A stretch of DNA of 34,902 nt, taken from an uncultured Chloroflexota bacterium (GTDB lineage: Bacteria; Chloroflexota; Limnocylindria; Limnocylindrales; CSP1-4). The stretch is from contig CAIJPD010000055.1 in the NCBI GenBank assembly GCA_903822495.1, positions 1 to 34,902 of the forward strand, read 5' to 3'. This document shows positions 23,596 through 32,240 of the stretch, in pieces. The notes beneath the pieces were generated by a model. That model worked only from the letters and a program-made list of their open reading frames with translations, searched no databases and was not told the origin of the DNA. Position 1 is the stretch's first letter, and every line of letters starts with the position of its first letter. Both the position numbers and the translations under genes were made by a program.

Positions 23596-23822
23596 GCGGC
23601 CGCTTCGCGGCCGGGATTGCCAGCGTTCGGGCCGGGCTGGCGGCCGCTTCGCGGCCGGGATTGTCAGCCTTCGGGCTGGGCTGGCGGCCGCTTCGCGGGC
23701 GGGATTGTCAGCCTTCGGGCTGGGCTGGCGGCCGCTTCGCGGGCGGGATTGTCAGCCTTCGGGCTGGGCTGGCGGCCGCTTCGCGGCCGGGATTGTCAGC
23801 CTTCGGGCTGGGCTGGCGGCCG
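23596..23822. repeat. 44-bp tandem array of paired hairpins (five full copies plus a partial sixth)
   Basis: Units start exactly 44 bases apart at 23596, 23640, 23684, 23728, 23772 and 23816. Each holds two hairpins: GGCCGC-TTC-GCGGCC (variant GCGGGC in copies three and four) and CAGCC-TTCG-GGCTG with a stable UUCG-type loop. The first copy is the most diverged. The array fills the space between convergent GH5 and cyclase genes and touches the cyclase stop. It may act as a two-way terminator or an extragenic palindromic repeat. Apparent reading frames across it are repeats of one short peptide and are not genes. Confidence 0.9.
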
Positions 23823-24476
23823 CTAGATCTCCGCGAACACCCGGGCCGGGAAGCCGTCGATCCCCACGACGCGCGCGGCGGTCACGAAGAGCCGCACCCG
23901 CTGCCCATGGATCTCCGACATGTCCGCAACGTTCTCCACGATCAGGACCCCGTGGTCCAGCAACTCGTGGTGATCCCGGAAGTCCATGCTCATCTGGTGC
24001 GCTGAGGGCGGCTGCTCCGGGTTGGCGAAGTCCATCCCCACCAGCCGGACCCCGTGCTCGCGCAGCCAGATCGCACCGTCCACCGTCAGCCACGGGCGCT
24101 TGTGATACGCGGGCGTCCCGTACTTGCGCGCCCAGCCCGTGGAGAGCAGCACGGCTTCACCAGGCTGGACCGCGGGGGCGGATGCCTCCAGCTCCGCCGG
24201 CCCGATCCCGGACGGCTCGTCGCCCTGCGCAAATGCCCAGACCACGGCCGGGCCGATCAGGCGGTCCAGCCCGATGCTGTTGATGTCGCCGCCGGTGTCC
24301 GAGACGTGCCAGGGCGCATCCAGGTGGGTGCCGGTGTGGGCGGGCACCGTGAAGACCGAGCTGTTCCGCCCGTGGCTGGCCATGGTCCGCACCGTGTCGA
24401 CCGACGGCTGGGGGAGGCCGGGCGGGACGTTCGCGTCGGGGCCCAAAGGGTGGGTCAGGTCGATGAACCGGGTCAC
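23823..24476 (-). CDS. Cyclase-family metal hydrolase (kynurenine formamidase-like)
   Basis: This 217-residue protein begins VTRFIDLTHPLG and has the family metal-binding motif HTGTHLDAPWH (His47, His51, Asp53, His57). GVRLVGMDFANPE and a C-terminal VTAARVVGIDGFPARVFA follow, as in the cyclase/KynB superfamily. These enzymes hydrolyse amide or lactone bonds, for example N-formylkynurenine, isatin or polyketide-type substrates, using divalent metal. The GTG at 24476 is chosen because GGAGG lies eight bases before it and the family fold starts at once; an upstream extension has no support. It is divergent from the molybdenum hydroxylase genes, so a shared pathway on a nitrogen heterocycle or aromatic amide is possible but unproven. 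Confidence 0.82.
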   Translation of the reverse strand: MTRFIDLTHPLGPDANVPPGLPQPSVDTVRTMASHGRNSSVFTVPAHTGTHLDAPWHVSDTGGDINSIGLDRLIGPAVVWAFAQGDEPSGIGPAELEASAPAVQPGEAVLLSTGWARKYGTPAYHKRPWLTVDGAIWLREHGVRLVGMDFANPEQPPSAHQMSMDFRDHHELLDHGVLIVENVADMSEIHGQRVRLFVTAARVVGIDGFPARVFAEI

Positions 24477-24561
24477 GAGGCGCCCTCCGAGAAGCTGGCC
24501 GGGACGGACGCGGGCACCGTAGCACCGGCCCGGCGACGGCCGCAACCGATTCCCGCAGGCC

Positions 24562-24567
24562 TATACT
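24562..24567 (+). promoter_or_regulatory. Possible -10 of the molybdenum hydroxylase operon
   Basis: TATACT matches five of six bases of the -10 consensus in GC-rich sequence. Transcription from about 24575 would give a 40-base leader containing the strong GGGGGGAGGA site at about 24598-24607. No clear -35 is seen. Confidence 0.35.
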
Positions 24568-24614
24568 CCGCTGGCTTGCCACGCTGGCCAACGCGACGGG
24601 GGGAGGACGGGCCC

Positions 24615-27014
24615 TTGATCGGCGAACGGGTTCCCATGGTCGATGCCTATGAGCGCATCACCGGCACCATCGACTATGCCCAGAACCTGACCCTGCCCGG
24701 GATGCTCTACGCGCGGATCCTGCGTTCACCGCACGCGCACGCGCGCGTGATCCGCGTGGATGCGTCGAAGGCGCTCGACGCCCCCGGCGTCGTCGCCGTC
24801 CTGACGGGCGCCGACCTGGCCGCCGACCCCGGCCTGGAGCCCTGGTTCGGGCCGTTCATCAAGGACCGCGCCCCCCTCGCCATCGACAAGGCCCGCTACG
24901 TGGGCGACCCCGTCGCCATCGTCGCCGCCGAGACGGACGATCAGGCCCGCGACGCCGTGGAGCTGATCGAGGTCGAGTACGAGGTCCTGCCAGCCGTCTT
25001 CGACATCGAGGGTGCGCTGGCCCCCGGCGCTCCATTGCTCCACCCGGGCAAGCGCCACCTGGAATCCTTCCGGCCCGACATCGTGGCCCGCCAGCCCGGC
25101 CTGGAGGACACCAACGTCATCCACGTGTACAAGCTCCGCCGGGGCGACATGGAGGCCGGCTTCGCCGAGGCCGACGTCGTCGTCGAGCGGACGTACACCA
25201 CGCCGGGCGTCGCCCACGTCCCGTTCGAGACCCACAACGCCGTCGCCGACTACAAGGGCGGGAAGATGACCATCTGGTCGTCGATCCAGGCGCCGTCGTC
25301 GTGCGGCGCGTACGTGGCCGGCATCCTGCGGATGAACATCTCGGATGTCCGGGTGATCGTGTCCACGCTGGGCGGCGGCTACGGCGGGAAGATCGACCCC
25401 ATGTGCGAGCCGCTGGCGGCCATCCTGGCGCGCAGGACGCGGCGCCCCGTCCGGGTCTCGCTGACCCGGGCGGAGGAGTTCGTCACCGCCGGGAAGCACC
25501 CCTCGCGGATCCGGATCCGGAGCGGGGTCAAGCGCGACGGCACGCTGGTGGCCCACGAGGCGGACGTCTACTACGACGGCGGCTCGTACTCGCTCAACAC
25601 GCCCGAGAAGATCTACCGCGGATACGCGTCCACCGGCCCGTACCGGGTGCCCAACATCCACGTCGACTCGTACGGCGTGTACACCAACACCCTGCCCGCC
25701 TCGGCGTTCCGTGGCTACGGGATCCCCCAGGTGGCCTGGGCGCACGAGCAGCAGATGGACGCCATCGCCGAGGCGCTGGGGATGGACCCGCTCGCGCTGC
25801 GGCTGAAGAACGTCCTCAAGCCGGGCGACCAGTTCTCCACGGGCGAGACCATCGCCGAGGACCTCCACTACTCGGAGCTGCTCCGCGACGCGGCCGAGCA
25901 CATCGGGTGGGCGTGGCCGCCGGCGCCGCGGGCACCCGACGCGGGCCCGGGAACGGGCGCGGGAACGGGCGCGGGAACGGGCGCGAAGGTCCGCGGCAAG
26001 GGCCTGGCCGCGATCATCAAGGGCACGGCGTCGTACGGCGCCAACGCCGTGGTGAAGCTCAACGCGGATGGGTCCCTCAACGTGCTCACCTCCACCGTGG
26101 AGATGGGCCAGGGGGCGCTCACCGTGCTCGCCCAGATCGCCGCCCACGAGGCGACGCTGCCCCTCAGCGGCGTCCGCGTCTCCACGCCGGACACCGCCAA
26201 CACCCCGTTCGACCAGATGACCGCCGCCAGCCGCTCCACCAACTTCATGGGTCGCGCCATCCGCCGGGCGGTGAAGTCCGTGAAGCAGCAGCTGATCGAC
26301 CTGGCCGCCTCACAGCTGGAGGCCGCGGCCGGGGACCTGGAGATCCAGGACGGCGCGGTCGTCGTCAAGGGCTCGCCGGGGCGGCGGCTGACGTTCGCGC
26401 AGATCGTCACCACGTCCAAGATGGGCTCGCTGGTGGGCAGCGGCCACGAGCCAGTCAAGGTGAGGCTGGACGTCGAGACGGGCCAGGGCGTGGCCTCGCC
26501 CCAGTGGCATCCCGCGATCTGCGGCGCCCAGGTGGAGGTGGACGAGGAGACCGGCAAGGTCACCGTCCTGCAGCTCCACATGGGCCTCTACCCGGGCCGG
26601 ATGATCAACCCCATCCACTGCGAGCTGCAGGTGCTGGGGGCGTCGCTCTTCGGGCTGGGCCAGGCGCTCTTCGAGGAGCTGGTCTGGGACGAGCAGGGCG
26701 TGCTCACCAACCCCAACCTGTCCGATTACATGATCCCGTCGTTCCTGGACGTGCCGCGCACGTTCGGCCAGACGATGATCGAGATCCCGGACTCCATCGA
26801 CGTCCACGGCCTGGGCGAGACGCCGCTCCCGGCCGTCGCACCGGCGATCGCCAACGCGGTCGCGCAGGCGCTGGGGGTGCGGGTGCTGGACCTGCCGCTG
26901 ACCCCGGAGCGCGTGCTCCGGCTCATCCACGAACGGGACCGCGGGGCGGCGGGCGGCGGGCGTGGCGCCAGCGCCAGCGGTGCCAGCACGTCCGGCAAGG
27001 AGGCGTCCGCGTGA
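24615..27014 (+). CDS. Molybdenum hydroxylase large subunit (xanthine dehydrogenase family)
   Basis: This 799-residue protein is the molybdopterin-binding subunit of a xanthine oxidase-family hydroxylase. It starts IGERVPMVDAYERITG, the usual family opening, with TTG as start codon and GGGGAGGA eight bases upstream. Key sites are GGGYGGK (about 252), AFRGYGIPQ (about 361), EMGQG (about 495) and GLGETPLPAVAPAIANAV (about 731), whose Glu is the catalytic base. It lacks the CO dehydrogenase loop AYRCSFR, so it is not a CoxL form I enzyme. A Gly/Thr-rich insert at about 445-460 is encoded by a 12-bp repeat. It would hydroxylate an aromatic or heterocyclic carbon or aldehyde with water. The small subunit overlaps by four bases; no FAD subunit gene is present. 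Confidence 0.92.
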   Translation: MIGERVPMVDAYERITGTIDYAQNLTLPGMLYARILRSPHAHARVIRVDASKALDAPGVVAVLTGADLAADPGLEPWFGPFIKDRAPLAIDKARYVGDPVAIVAAETDDQARDAVELIEVEYEVLPAVFDIEGALAPGAPLLHPGKRHLESFRPDIVARQPGLEDTNVIHVYKLRRGDMEAGFAEADVVVERTYTTPGVAHVPFETHNAVADYKGGKMTIWSSIQAPSSCGAYVAGILRMNISDVRVIVSTLGGGYGGKIDPMCEPLAAILARRTRRPVRVSLTRAEEFVTAGKHPSRIRIRSGVKRDGTLVAHEADVYYDGGSYSLNTPEKIYRGYASTGPYRVPNIHVDSYGVYTNTLPASAFRGYGIPQVAWAHEQQMDAIAEALGMDPLALRLKNVLKPGDQFSTGETIAEDLHYSELLRDAAEHIGWAWPPAPRAPDAGPGTGAGTGAGTGAKVRGKGLAAIIKGTASYGANAVVKLNADGSLNVLTSTVEMGQGALTVLAQIAAHEATLPLSGVRVSTPDTANTPFDQMTAASRSTNFMGRAIRRAVKSVKQQLIDLAASQLEAAAGDLEIQDGAVVVKGSPGRRLTFAQIVTTSKMGSLVGSGHEPVKVRLDVETGQGVASPQWHPAICGAQVEVDEETGKVTVLQLHMGLYPGRMINPIHCELQVLGASLFGLGQALFEELVWDEQGVLTNPNLSDYMIPSFLDVPRTFGQTMIEIPDSIDVHGLGETPLPAVAPAIANAVAQALGVRVLDLPLTPERVLRLIHERDRGAAGGGRGASASGASTSGKEASA
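25949..25984. repeat. Three perfect 12-bp tandem repeats inside the large-subunit gene
   Basis: GGGAACGGGCGC occurs three times in a row and encodes a Gly-Thr-Gly-Ala linker, so the length may vary between strains without shifting the frame. Confidence 0.9.
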
Positions 27015-27502
27015 TCCAGCTGACGATCAATGGCCGCGCGCGCCAGGTCTCACCGCGGTCCCACGAGACGCTCCTGGAGCTGCTTCGCGGCGAGCTTGGG
27101 CTGATGGGCGTGCGCGAGGCGTGCGGCATCGGGATGTGCGGGGCGTGCACGGTGGTCGCGGACGGGAAGATCGTCTCGTCCTGCCTGACGCTGGCCGGCC
27201 TGTGCGACGGGCTGACCGTGGAGACGGTGGAAGGCCTGACGGGACCCAACGGCGAGCTGTCCGACCTCCAACAGGCGTTCGTGGACCACACGGCGTTCCA
27301 GTGCTCGTACTGCACGCCGGGGTTCCTGATGGCGACGGGCGCATTGCTCGCCGAGAACCCGGATCCGTCCGACGACGAGATCCGTCACGGGCTGGCGGGC
27401 AACCTCTGCCGCTGTGGCAGCTACCTGAAGATCATCGACGCGGTCCAGGACGCGGCCGCCCGCGCCCGGGTCAAGGCCGACGCGGAGCGCGAGAGCGCGT
27501 AG
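27011..27502 (+). CDS. Molybdenum hydroxylase small subunit, two [2Fe-2S] clusters
   Basis: This 163-residue protein has the two iron-sulfur motifs of CoxS/XdhC-type subunits. The plant-ferredoxin-type motif is CGIGMCGACTVVADGKIVSSC. The second is QCSYCTPGF (C-x2-C) with NLCRCGSYLKI (C-x-C) about 31 residues later. It passes electrons from the molybdenum site to an outside acceptor. GTG is the start, with AAGGAGG a few bases before, and it overlaps the large-subunit stop by four bases (GTGA). The length is normal for the family. With no FAD subunit encoded nearby, the acceptor may be a cytochrome, quinone or a flavoprotein encoded elsewhere. Confidence 0.93.
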   Translation: MIQLTINGRARQVSPRSHETLLELLRGELGLMGVREACGIGMCGACTVVADGKIVSSCLTLAGLCDGLTVETVEGLTGPNGELSDLQQAFVDHTAFQCSYCTPGFLMATGALLAENPDPSDDEIRHGLAGNLCRCGSYLKIIDAVQDAAARARVKADAERESA

Positions 27503-27613
27503 GCAGGCTCGGCGGCGCGGCGCAGGGCGCGCACGGGCCTCGTCGGCGGCTCCGTCCGGCCGCTGCCAGCACCGGGCATTGAGCAGCGCCACCCGGGAGC
27601 AGGCCCATCAAGG

Positions 27614-28495
27614 CTATCCGCAGCACCCGACCTCTCTGGTGATCGGGAGCGCAGGAACGTGCGACCCGTCGAGGAGGGTGCGAGCCCCAAGAGGCTCCGG
27701 CAGGACGAGGTCGTACGGGACCGGATCCACCCCGACGCAGTCCTGGGGTCCGGGCCGTGTCGAGATCGTGATGAGCACGGTGGCGGAGCCCGGCGATGAC
27801 CGGATGACGGGCGGCGCTACGCGGCTCAGGGGCGACTGCCCGCCCGAACAGGCCGACTCACGGATGAGCAGGTGGATCACGCGATCTGCGGCTGCAGGAG
27901 ATGGGCCCGGAGCGAGCGCCACATCCGCGACGGAGCGGCCTGGATCGGTCGCGAGCCGCAGCGAGCAGTTGCCCTGGGACTGCCCGTTCCAGGTGCCCGG
28001 GTGCAACTGGTCGGCAACGACCGAGATCGCGATGGCCTGCTCCGGTGGGCTCGCCCCGGTCGAGGCGCCAAACAGCGCCGAGTCGGGCGTGGTGACGACA
28101 CGGCGCCATTCGAGACGACCCAGCCCATTGCCTGGGCTCTGCGCCTGTCGCAATGCCTGCGCCTCGGGAGAGACGTCCGCCTGGGTCACGACGGGAGCGG
28201 TGTTCCACTGGGAGACGGTGAACGTCGGTGAGCCTGGGCCAAAGCACGTGAGGCGCTCGCCCAGCAACGAGGCGGGGTCGTAGGTTGGCCAGGCGTAGGC
28301 CGCCAGTGACGGCTCGGGTGTCGCGGCCGCCGAAGCGGTCGGTGGGGTGGTCGCGACGGACGCCGGCGTCGCGGACAGAGTGGGCGCCGGCGGCGCAGTC
28401 CCCGTGACGGAGGGGGGCGGGCTGGCGGCGCAGCCGGCCATCATCACGATGATGGCCACCCCGGCGGCCAGACTCATCCCACCCCGAATGCGCAT
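27614..28495 (-). CDS. Lipoprotein of unknown function
   Basis: This 293-residue protein has a lipoprotein signal: a basic start, the hydrophobic run AAGVAIIVMMAGC with Cys22 in a lipobox, then a Pro/Thr/Ala-rich spacer to about residue 65. The remainder is a globular domain with six to seven cysteines, including LTCFGPGSPTF, GNCSLRLA and a terminal GCCG. The segment YDPASLLGERLTCFG resembles stretches seen in secreted proteins of Chloroflexota, but I do not recognise a named family. GGAGG lies eight bases before the ATG at 28495; an ATG eleven codons upstream is less well supported. It is convergent with the molybdenum hydroxylase genes and separated from the next gene upstream by 400 bases, so it is probably its own unit. 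Confidence 0.7.
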   Translation of the reverse strand: MRIRGGMSLAAGVAIIVMMAGCAASPPPSVTGTAPPAPTLSATPASVATTPPTASAAATPEPSLAAYAWPTYDPASLLGERLTCFGPGSPTFTVSQWNTAPVVTQADVSPEAQALRQAQSPGNGLGRLEWRRVVTTPDSALFGASTGASPPEQAIAISVVADQLHPGTWNGQSQGNCSLRLATDPGRSVADVALAPGPSPAAADRVIHLLIRESACSGGQSPLSRVAPPVIRSSPGSATVLITISTRPGPQDCVGVDPVPYDLVLPEPLGARTLLDGSHVPALPITREVGCCG

Positions 28496-28895
28496 CTCGA
28501 ACGCCTCCGCGGCGATGGTCGTCCTCATCTGCGGCAGACGTCAAGGGCCGCCGGTCGCAGGCAGTCACCCGGCGACCTGGCGGCTGGACCTTGGCTTTCC
28601 TGCCAGATGCCGCGCCCACAGGCATTGGACAACGCGGGGACGGCCGAACCGGCCGCTGGCCGACCTCCAGCCTGCGCGCCCACGCTCGGCCACGCACGAA
28701 TCAGCCTAGCTCGCCACTCGAGGGCCCGGGCCGGGACGCAAGAGTCGTGCCTGGTGCGTCCCTGGACGGCGTGTGACGGGAAACGTGGCCGCGGTGAGCC
28801 GCTCCGGCGTCCCCAGGCGGCACCTGACAGGGCTTCGACCGGCCCGGCCCGCAAGTCAGGAGCCGCCGGGCGTGAGGATCTCGTCCGGCCGGAGC
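28496..28895. other. 400-base stretch without a recognisable gene
   Basis: This region between the lipoprotein start and the second TPP gene stop holds only frames that shadow neighbouring genes. It should contain the lipoprotein promoter, which I cannot place. Several short GGCC-rich inverted repeats are present (for example around 28640-28665), but none has a T-run. Confidence 0.4.
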
Positions 28896-30662
28896 CTAGT
28901 CCTCCGCCTCCAGGCGGGGGAGCCACATGGAGATCACGGCGCACTGGCCGGCGCGGGTTCGGGCCAGGCCGCGGCGCAGGGCGGCGGCCACCTCGCCCGG
29001 GTCGCGGACCGTCTCGCCGTAGGCGCCGGCGGCCTCGGCCTCCTTCGCGAAGTCGATCGGGGGGTCCGTGTACCCGCCTTCGTAGCCGGCCCTGGCCGCG
29101 TAGCCGTCCCGGCCGTAGGCCAGGGCGAGCCGCGTGGTGCCCGTGGTGTAGCTGCGGTTCGTGTAGACCACGACCATGAACGGCGCGCCGTAGTGGGATG
29201 CCGCGATCAGCGCCGGCCCGGGCGTGCCGAACATGTAGAAGCCGTCGCCGGTCAGCGCGATGACGTCGCGGTCGGGCGCAGCCAGCTTGGCCCCGAACGC
29301 CGCCCCCACGGCCCAGCCGCCGCTTGACCCGGGGTTGGAGAGCAGCGAGCCCGGCCGATCCATCGCGATGAAGTCGCGCGTGCGGGGCCCGGCGAGGGTG
29401 TCGTCGATCACGACCGACTGCTCGTCCAGGAGCTGGCCCACCTGGTAGCTGACCCACTCCGGGGCCATCGGCGTGCGTGTCGCGACCTTCTCGGCCTCCA
29501 GCACCAGCGCCGCGGCGCGCTTCGCGTGCGCCTCGGCGAGGGCGGCCGAACGCACCCGCGCCCGCTCCCGCGCCGGCCCGTCCATGAGCCGCTCCACCCA
29601 GGCCTGGATCGCGCGGATGGCGCGGTTGGGGTCGGCGGTCGCCCGGAGGTCGGCCGTGAATTCGAACGTGGGCGTCCGGGCGGCGATGGGGTCCGACCCC
29701 ACGGCGGCGACCCAGGCGGAGGCGGGCGGGTTGTTTCGGCCGGGCACCCACGGGACGAAGGCGTCCAACGCAAGCACCACGTCGGCCTTCGGCAGCAACG
29801 TGGTGGCCTGGGCCAGCGGATGGTTCAGGGGGAAGCACAGGTAGCTCCGGCGCGCCCCGTCCACCACGCCGATCCCCAGCAGCTCCGCCAGGGCCACCAG
29901 CGCCGGCACGGATGACGGGTCCTTGCCGGACCGGCCCGTGACCACGACCGGGCACGCCGCGCGGACCAGCCGCTGCGCGATCTCGCGGGCGGCCTCGTCG
30001 TCCAGCGCCGCCGGGACCGGCACGCCCAGCTGGTCGGCGGACGGGAACCGTCCCCCGTCTCGTACCGGCTGGAACGACAGCTCCTTGGGGAACGAGACGT
30101 AGACCGGCCCGGCCGGGCCACTTCGGGCGACCTGGATCGCCCGACTCATGACCGTACCCGGGTTGTCCTGCCACGTCAGTTGGTGGTCCCACTTGACGTA
30201 GTTGCGCACGATCGCGTGCTGGTCGAAGACCTCCTGCGCCCAGAGGTGGCCGCCGTCGTCGCGGCTCCCGGGCATGGAGCCGGTGTACGCGACGGGCGGT
30301 GCGCCCGCGGTCATGACGACGGGCAGGCCGGCGTGCGCGGCCGTGCTCAGCGCCCCGCCGTGATGGAGCGTCCCCGCATCCACGTGAACCGCGGTCATCA
30401 CGGGCTTGCCGCTCACGGCGGCGTACCCCAGCGCCGCGCACAGCGCGGGATGCTCGTGGGGCACCGAGATCAGCCGTGGCGCGGGGCGGCCGAGCGCCCG
30501 GGCCTTGGCAATCCCCTCCTGGAGGAACGCGATCTCCGAACCCGAGACAAAGAACAGGTGGTCCACGCCGCCGGCGGCCACGGCAGCCACGACCGCCTCC
30601 CCCACGGTCTCCGCGTTCGACTGGGTCCAGGTGGCGGCGCGCGGTTCGACGTCTTCGCTCAT
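28896..30662 (-). CDS. Second TPP-dependent decarboxylase/synthase-like enzyme
   Basis: This 588-residue protein belongs to the same superfamily as the TPP enzyme at 4.7-6.5 kb. The N-terminal domain has the activating glutamate Glu70 in VPHEHPALCAALGYA. The pair PVVMTAGAPP and VKWD also occurs in similar form in the other enzyme. The C-terminal cofactor site is TGDGFYMFGTPGPALIAAS...TNRSY, with a regular GDG start but Thr-Asn in place of the usual Asn-Asn. The substrate is unknown; the family includes decarboxylases of aromatic 2-oxo acids such as benzoylformate. The ATG at 30662 has no ribosome site but TATCCT exactly six bases upstream, suggesting a leaderless message. It follows the UbiD-family gene on the same strand by 81 bases. 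Confidence 0.83.
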   Translation of the reverse strand: MSEDVEPRAATWTQSNAETVGEAVVAAVAAGGVDHLFFVSGSEIAFLQEGIAKARALGRPAPRLISVPHEHPALCAALGYAAVSGKPVMTAVHVDAGTLHHGGALSTAAHAGLPVVMTAGAPPVAYTGSMPGSRDDGGHLWAQEVFDQHAIVRNYVKWDHQLTWQDNPGTVMSRAIQVARSGPAGPVYVSFPKELSFQPVRDGGRFPSADQLGVPVPAALDDEAAREIAQRLVRAACPVVVTGRSGKDPSSVPALVALAELLGIGVVDGARRSYLCFPLNHPLAQATTLLPKADVVLALDAFVPWVPGRNNPPASAWVAAVGSDPIAARTPTFEFTADLRATADPNRAIRAIQAWVERLMDGPARERARVRSAALAEAHAKRAAALVLEAEKVATRTPMAPEWVSYQVGQLLDEQSVVIDDTLAGPRTRDFIAMDRPGSLLSNPGSSGGWAVGAAFGAKLAAPDRDVIALTGDGFYMFGTPGPALIAASHYGAPFMVVVYTNRSYTTGTTRLALAYGRDGYAARAGYEGGYTDPPIDFAKEAEAAGAYGETVRDPGEVAAALRRGLARTRAGQCAVISMWLPRLEAED

Positions 30663-30668
30663 GCCCAA

Positions 30669-30674
30669 AGGATA
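30669..30674 (-). promoter_or_regulatory. Putative -10 of a leaderless transcript for the second TPP enzyme
   Basis: TATCCT is followed by six bases and the ATG at 30662. No ribosome site is present. The arrangement matches those at the E1 and HTH-TOBE genes. Confidence 0.4.
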
Positions 30675-30697
30675 CGCACCCCGCGCGGGCCCAAGGG

Positions 30698-30733
30698 GTC
30701 GCGCTCGGCGTCGCGCTCCGCGTCGTGCTACGC
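30698..30733. repeat. Three imperfect 12-bp repeats between the UbiD-family and TPP genes
   Basis: GTCGCGCTCGGC, GTCGCGCTCCGC and GTCGTGCTACGC follow one another directly. It may be simple slippage or a regulator site. Confidence 0.7.
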
Positions 30734-30743
30734 CAGCCCGCCC

Positions 30744-32201
30744 CTACCCCTTCAGCCTCGGGTCGTCGGTGAAGCCGTACTCGCGCCAGCGCTCCATGAC
30801 GAGGTCCTGCGTCTCCTTGGGCCAGGCCCGGGTGAAGTCCACGATCTGGGGGCGGTAGTCGGGCCCCCATTCGGCCGGGAAGGTGGCATCGAAGTAGACC
30901 TTGGAGCCCTTCCGGATCTTGCGGTCCTCCGGGTCCACCCAGGGCCAGAAGCCCGACATCACCGTGTCCTCCTGGACATGGATCCCGCGGGCCGGGTCCA
31001 GGCGCGTGGTGAGACACCAGTAGACGTCCTCGGCGTCGGTGACGTCCACGTCCTCGCCGACGATGAAGATGTACGGCCGCATCAGCCCGTACTTGCACGA
31101 CCAGATCGCCGACGCGAGGGTGTGCTGGTAGCCGTGCATCGGCGGGTCGCACGAGACGATGACCGCCTGGGACGGCGGTGCCACGTACAGGTCCTTGAAC
31201 TTGATCCCGCGCCGCCGCAACTCCTCGGTCAGCACCGCCGACGCGGCCACGGAGACCAGGACGTTGTCCTCGTTCCACGGCTTGCCGATGTTGGACATCG
31301 TCAGGATGGGGTTGTTGCGGTAGGTGATCGCGGTGACGCGGATGATCGGCCGCGGCAGCTCGTCAGGCGCGGCGTAGCCCGTGAACTCGCCGAAGGGCCC
31401 CTCCACCCGGCGCTCGTTGGGGAGCGCCCAGCCCTCGATCACGATCTCCGAGGAGGCGGGCACCTCCAGCGGCACGGTCTCGCACTTGACCAGGTCCACG
31501 GGCGCCCCCCGCAGCCCGCCGGCCAGCTCCACCTCGGAGATGTTGGGCCCGACGGACGTCCCGCCCACGATGGTGACCACCGGGTCCGTCCCGAAGCAGA
31601 GGGCGATCGGCATCGGCTCGCCGCGCTTCTCGTACTCGTAGTAGAGCGCCGGGCCGTGCTGGGCGGGCATCGCGTAGAAGCCCAGCGTGTTCTTGTCGTG
31701 GATCACGTGGCGGTAGGTGCCGTAGTTGACGTGGCCCGTCTGCGGGTTCCTGGTCACGTCCACGTGCCACGTCCCGATGAACCGCCCGCCGTCCATCCCG
31801 TGGAGATAGGGCGTGGGCAGCTTCCAGAGGTCCACGTCGTCGCCGGTGACGATGTTCTCCTTGCACGGCGCGGTCTCGACCAGCCGAGGCTTGACCAGGT
31901 TGGGGATCCGCCGGGCGAACTCCCGGATCAGGTCCAGCATGCTGCTGGCCGGGTCCATCTCCAGGGCCATCGCCATCCGGGAGAAGGGCAGGTCCTTGTT
32001 CCGGCTGAGGCTGTTGGCGAAGATCCGCGCCCCCGGGTAGTCCTTGATGTTCTCGAACAGGAGCGCCGGCCCGCGCAGGTCCATGGAGCGGCGGGTGATG
32101 GCGCCCAGCTCCAGGTTCCAGTCCACCTCGGCGCTGACCCGCATGAGCTCGCCGTTGGCCTCCAGGTGGTCGATGTATTCGCGCAGGTCGTTGAACGGCA
32201 T
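30744..32201 (-). CDS. UbiD-family (prenylated-FMN) decarboxylase
   Basis: This 485-residue protein is a full-length UbiD-type decarboxylase. It opens FNDLREYIDHLEANGELMRV, as the family does, and has DVDLWKLPTPYLHGMDGGRFIGT and VNYGTYRHVIHDKNT in the cofactor region. GGTSVGPNISEVELAGGLRG, SEIVIEGWALPNERRVEGPFGEFTGY (251-276) and TMSNIGKPWNED follow. These enzymes use prenylated FMN, made by a UbiX protein not encoded in this window, to remove or add CO2 on aromatic or unsaturated acids. It lies within an all-leftward group downstream of ABC transporter genes and upstream of the TPP enzyme. The Pht5-like neighbour suggests an aromatic dicarboxylate or hydroxybenzoate substrate, but this is inference. 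GGAG lies about ten bases before the ATG. Confidence 0.9.
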   Translation of the reverse strand: MPFNDLREYIDHLEANGELMRVSAEVDWNLELGAITRRSMDLRGPALLFENIKDYPGARIFANSLSRNKDLPFSRMAMALEMDPASSMLDLIREFARRIPNLVKPRLVETAPCKENIVTGDDVDLWKLPTPYLHGMDGGRFIGTWHVDVTRNPQTGHVNYGTYRHVIHDKNTLGFYAMPAQHGPALYYEYEKRGEPMPIALCFGTDPVVTIVGGTSVGPNISEVELAGGLRGAPVDLVKCETVPLEVPASSEIVIEGWALPNERRVEGPFGEFTGYAAPDELPRPIIRVTAITYRNNPILTMSNIGKPWNEDNVLVSVAASAVLTEELRRRGIKFKDLYVAPPSQAVIVSCDPPMHGYQHTLASAIWSCKYGLMRPYIFIVGEDVDVTDAEDVYWCLTTRLDPARGIHVQEDTVMSGFWPWVDPEDRKIRKGSKVYFDATFPAEWGPDYRPQIVDFTRAWPKETQDLVMERWREYGFTDDPRLKG

Positions 32202-32240
32202 TGGCTGGGTCTCCGGGCTAGTCGAGTGGCTCGGGGCGAA

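Noticed and set aside
23587..23830. Repeated peptide-coding frames across the 44-bp array
   Set aside because: The frames are open only because the repeat unit lacks stops; 44 is not a multiple of three, so frames rotate, and there is no start with a ribosome site.
28525..31278. A 917-codon open frame on the minus strand
   Set aside because: It is the shadow of the TPP and UbiD-family genes; its translation is Arg/Gly/Pro-rich without domains.
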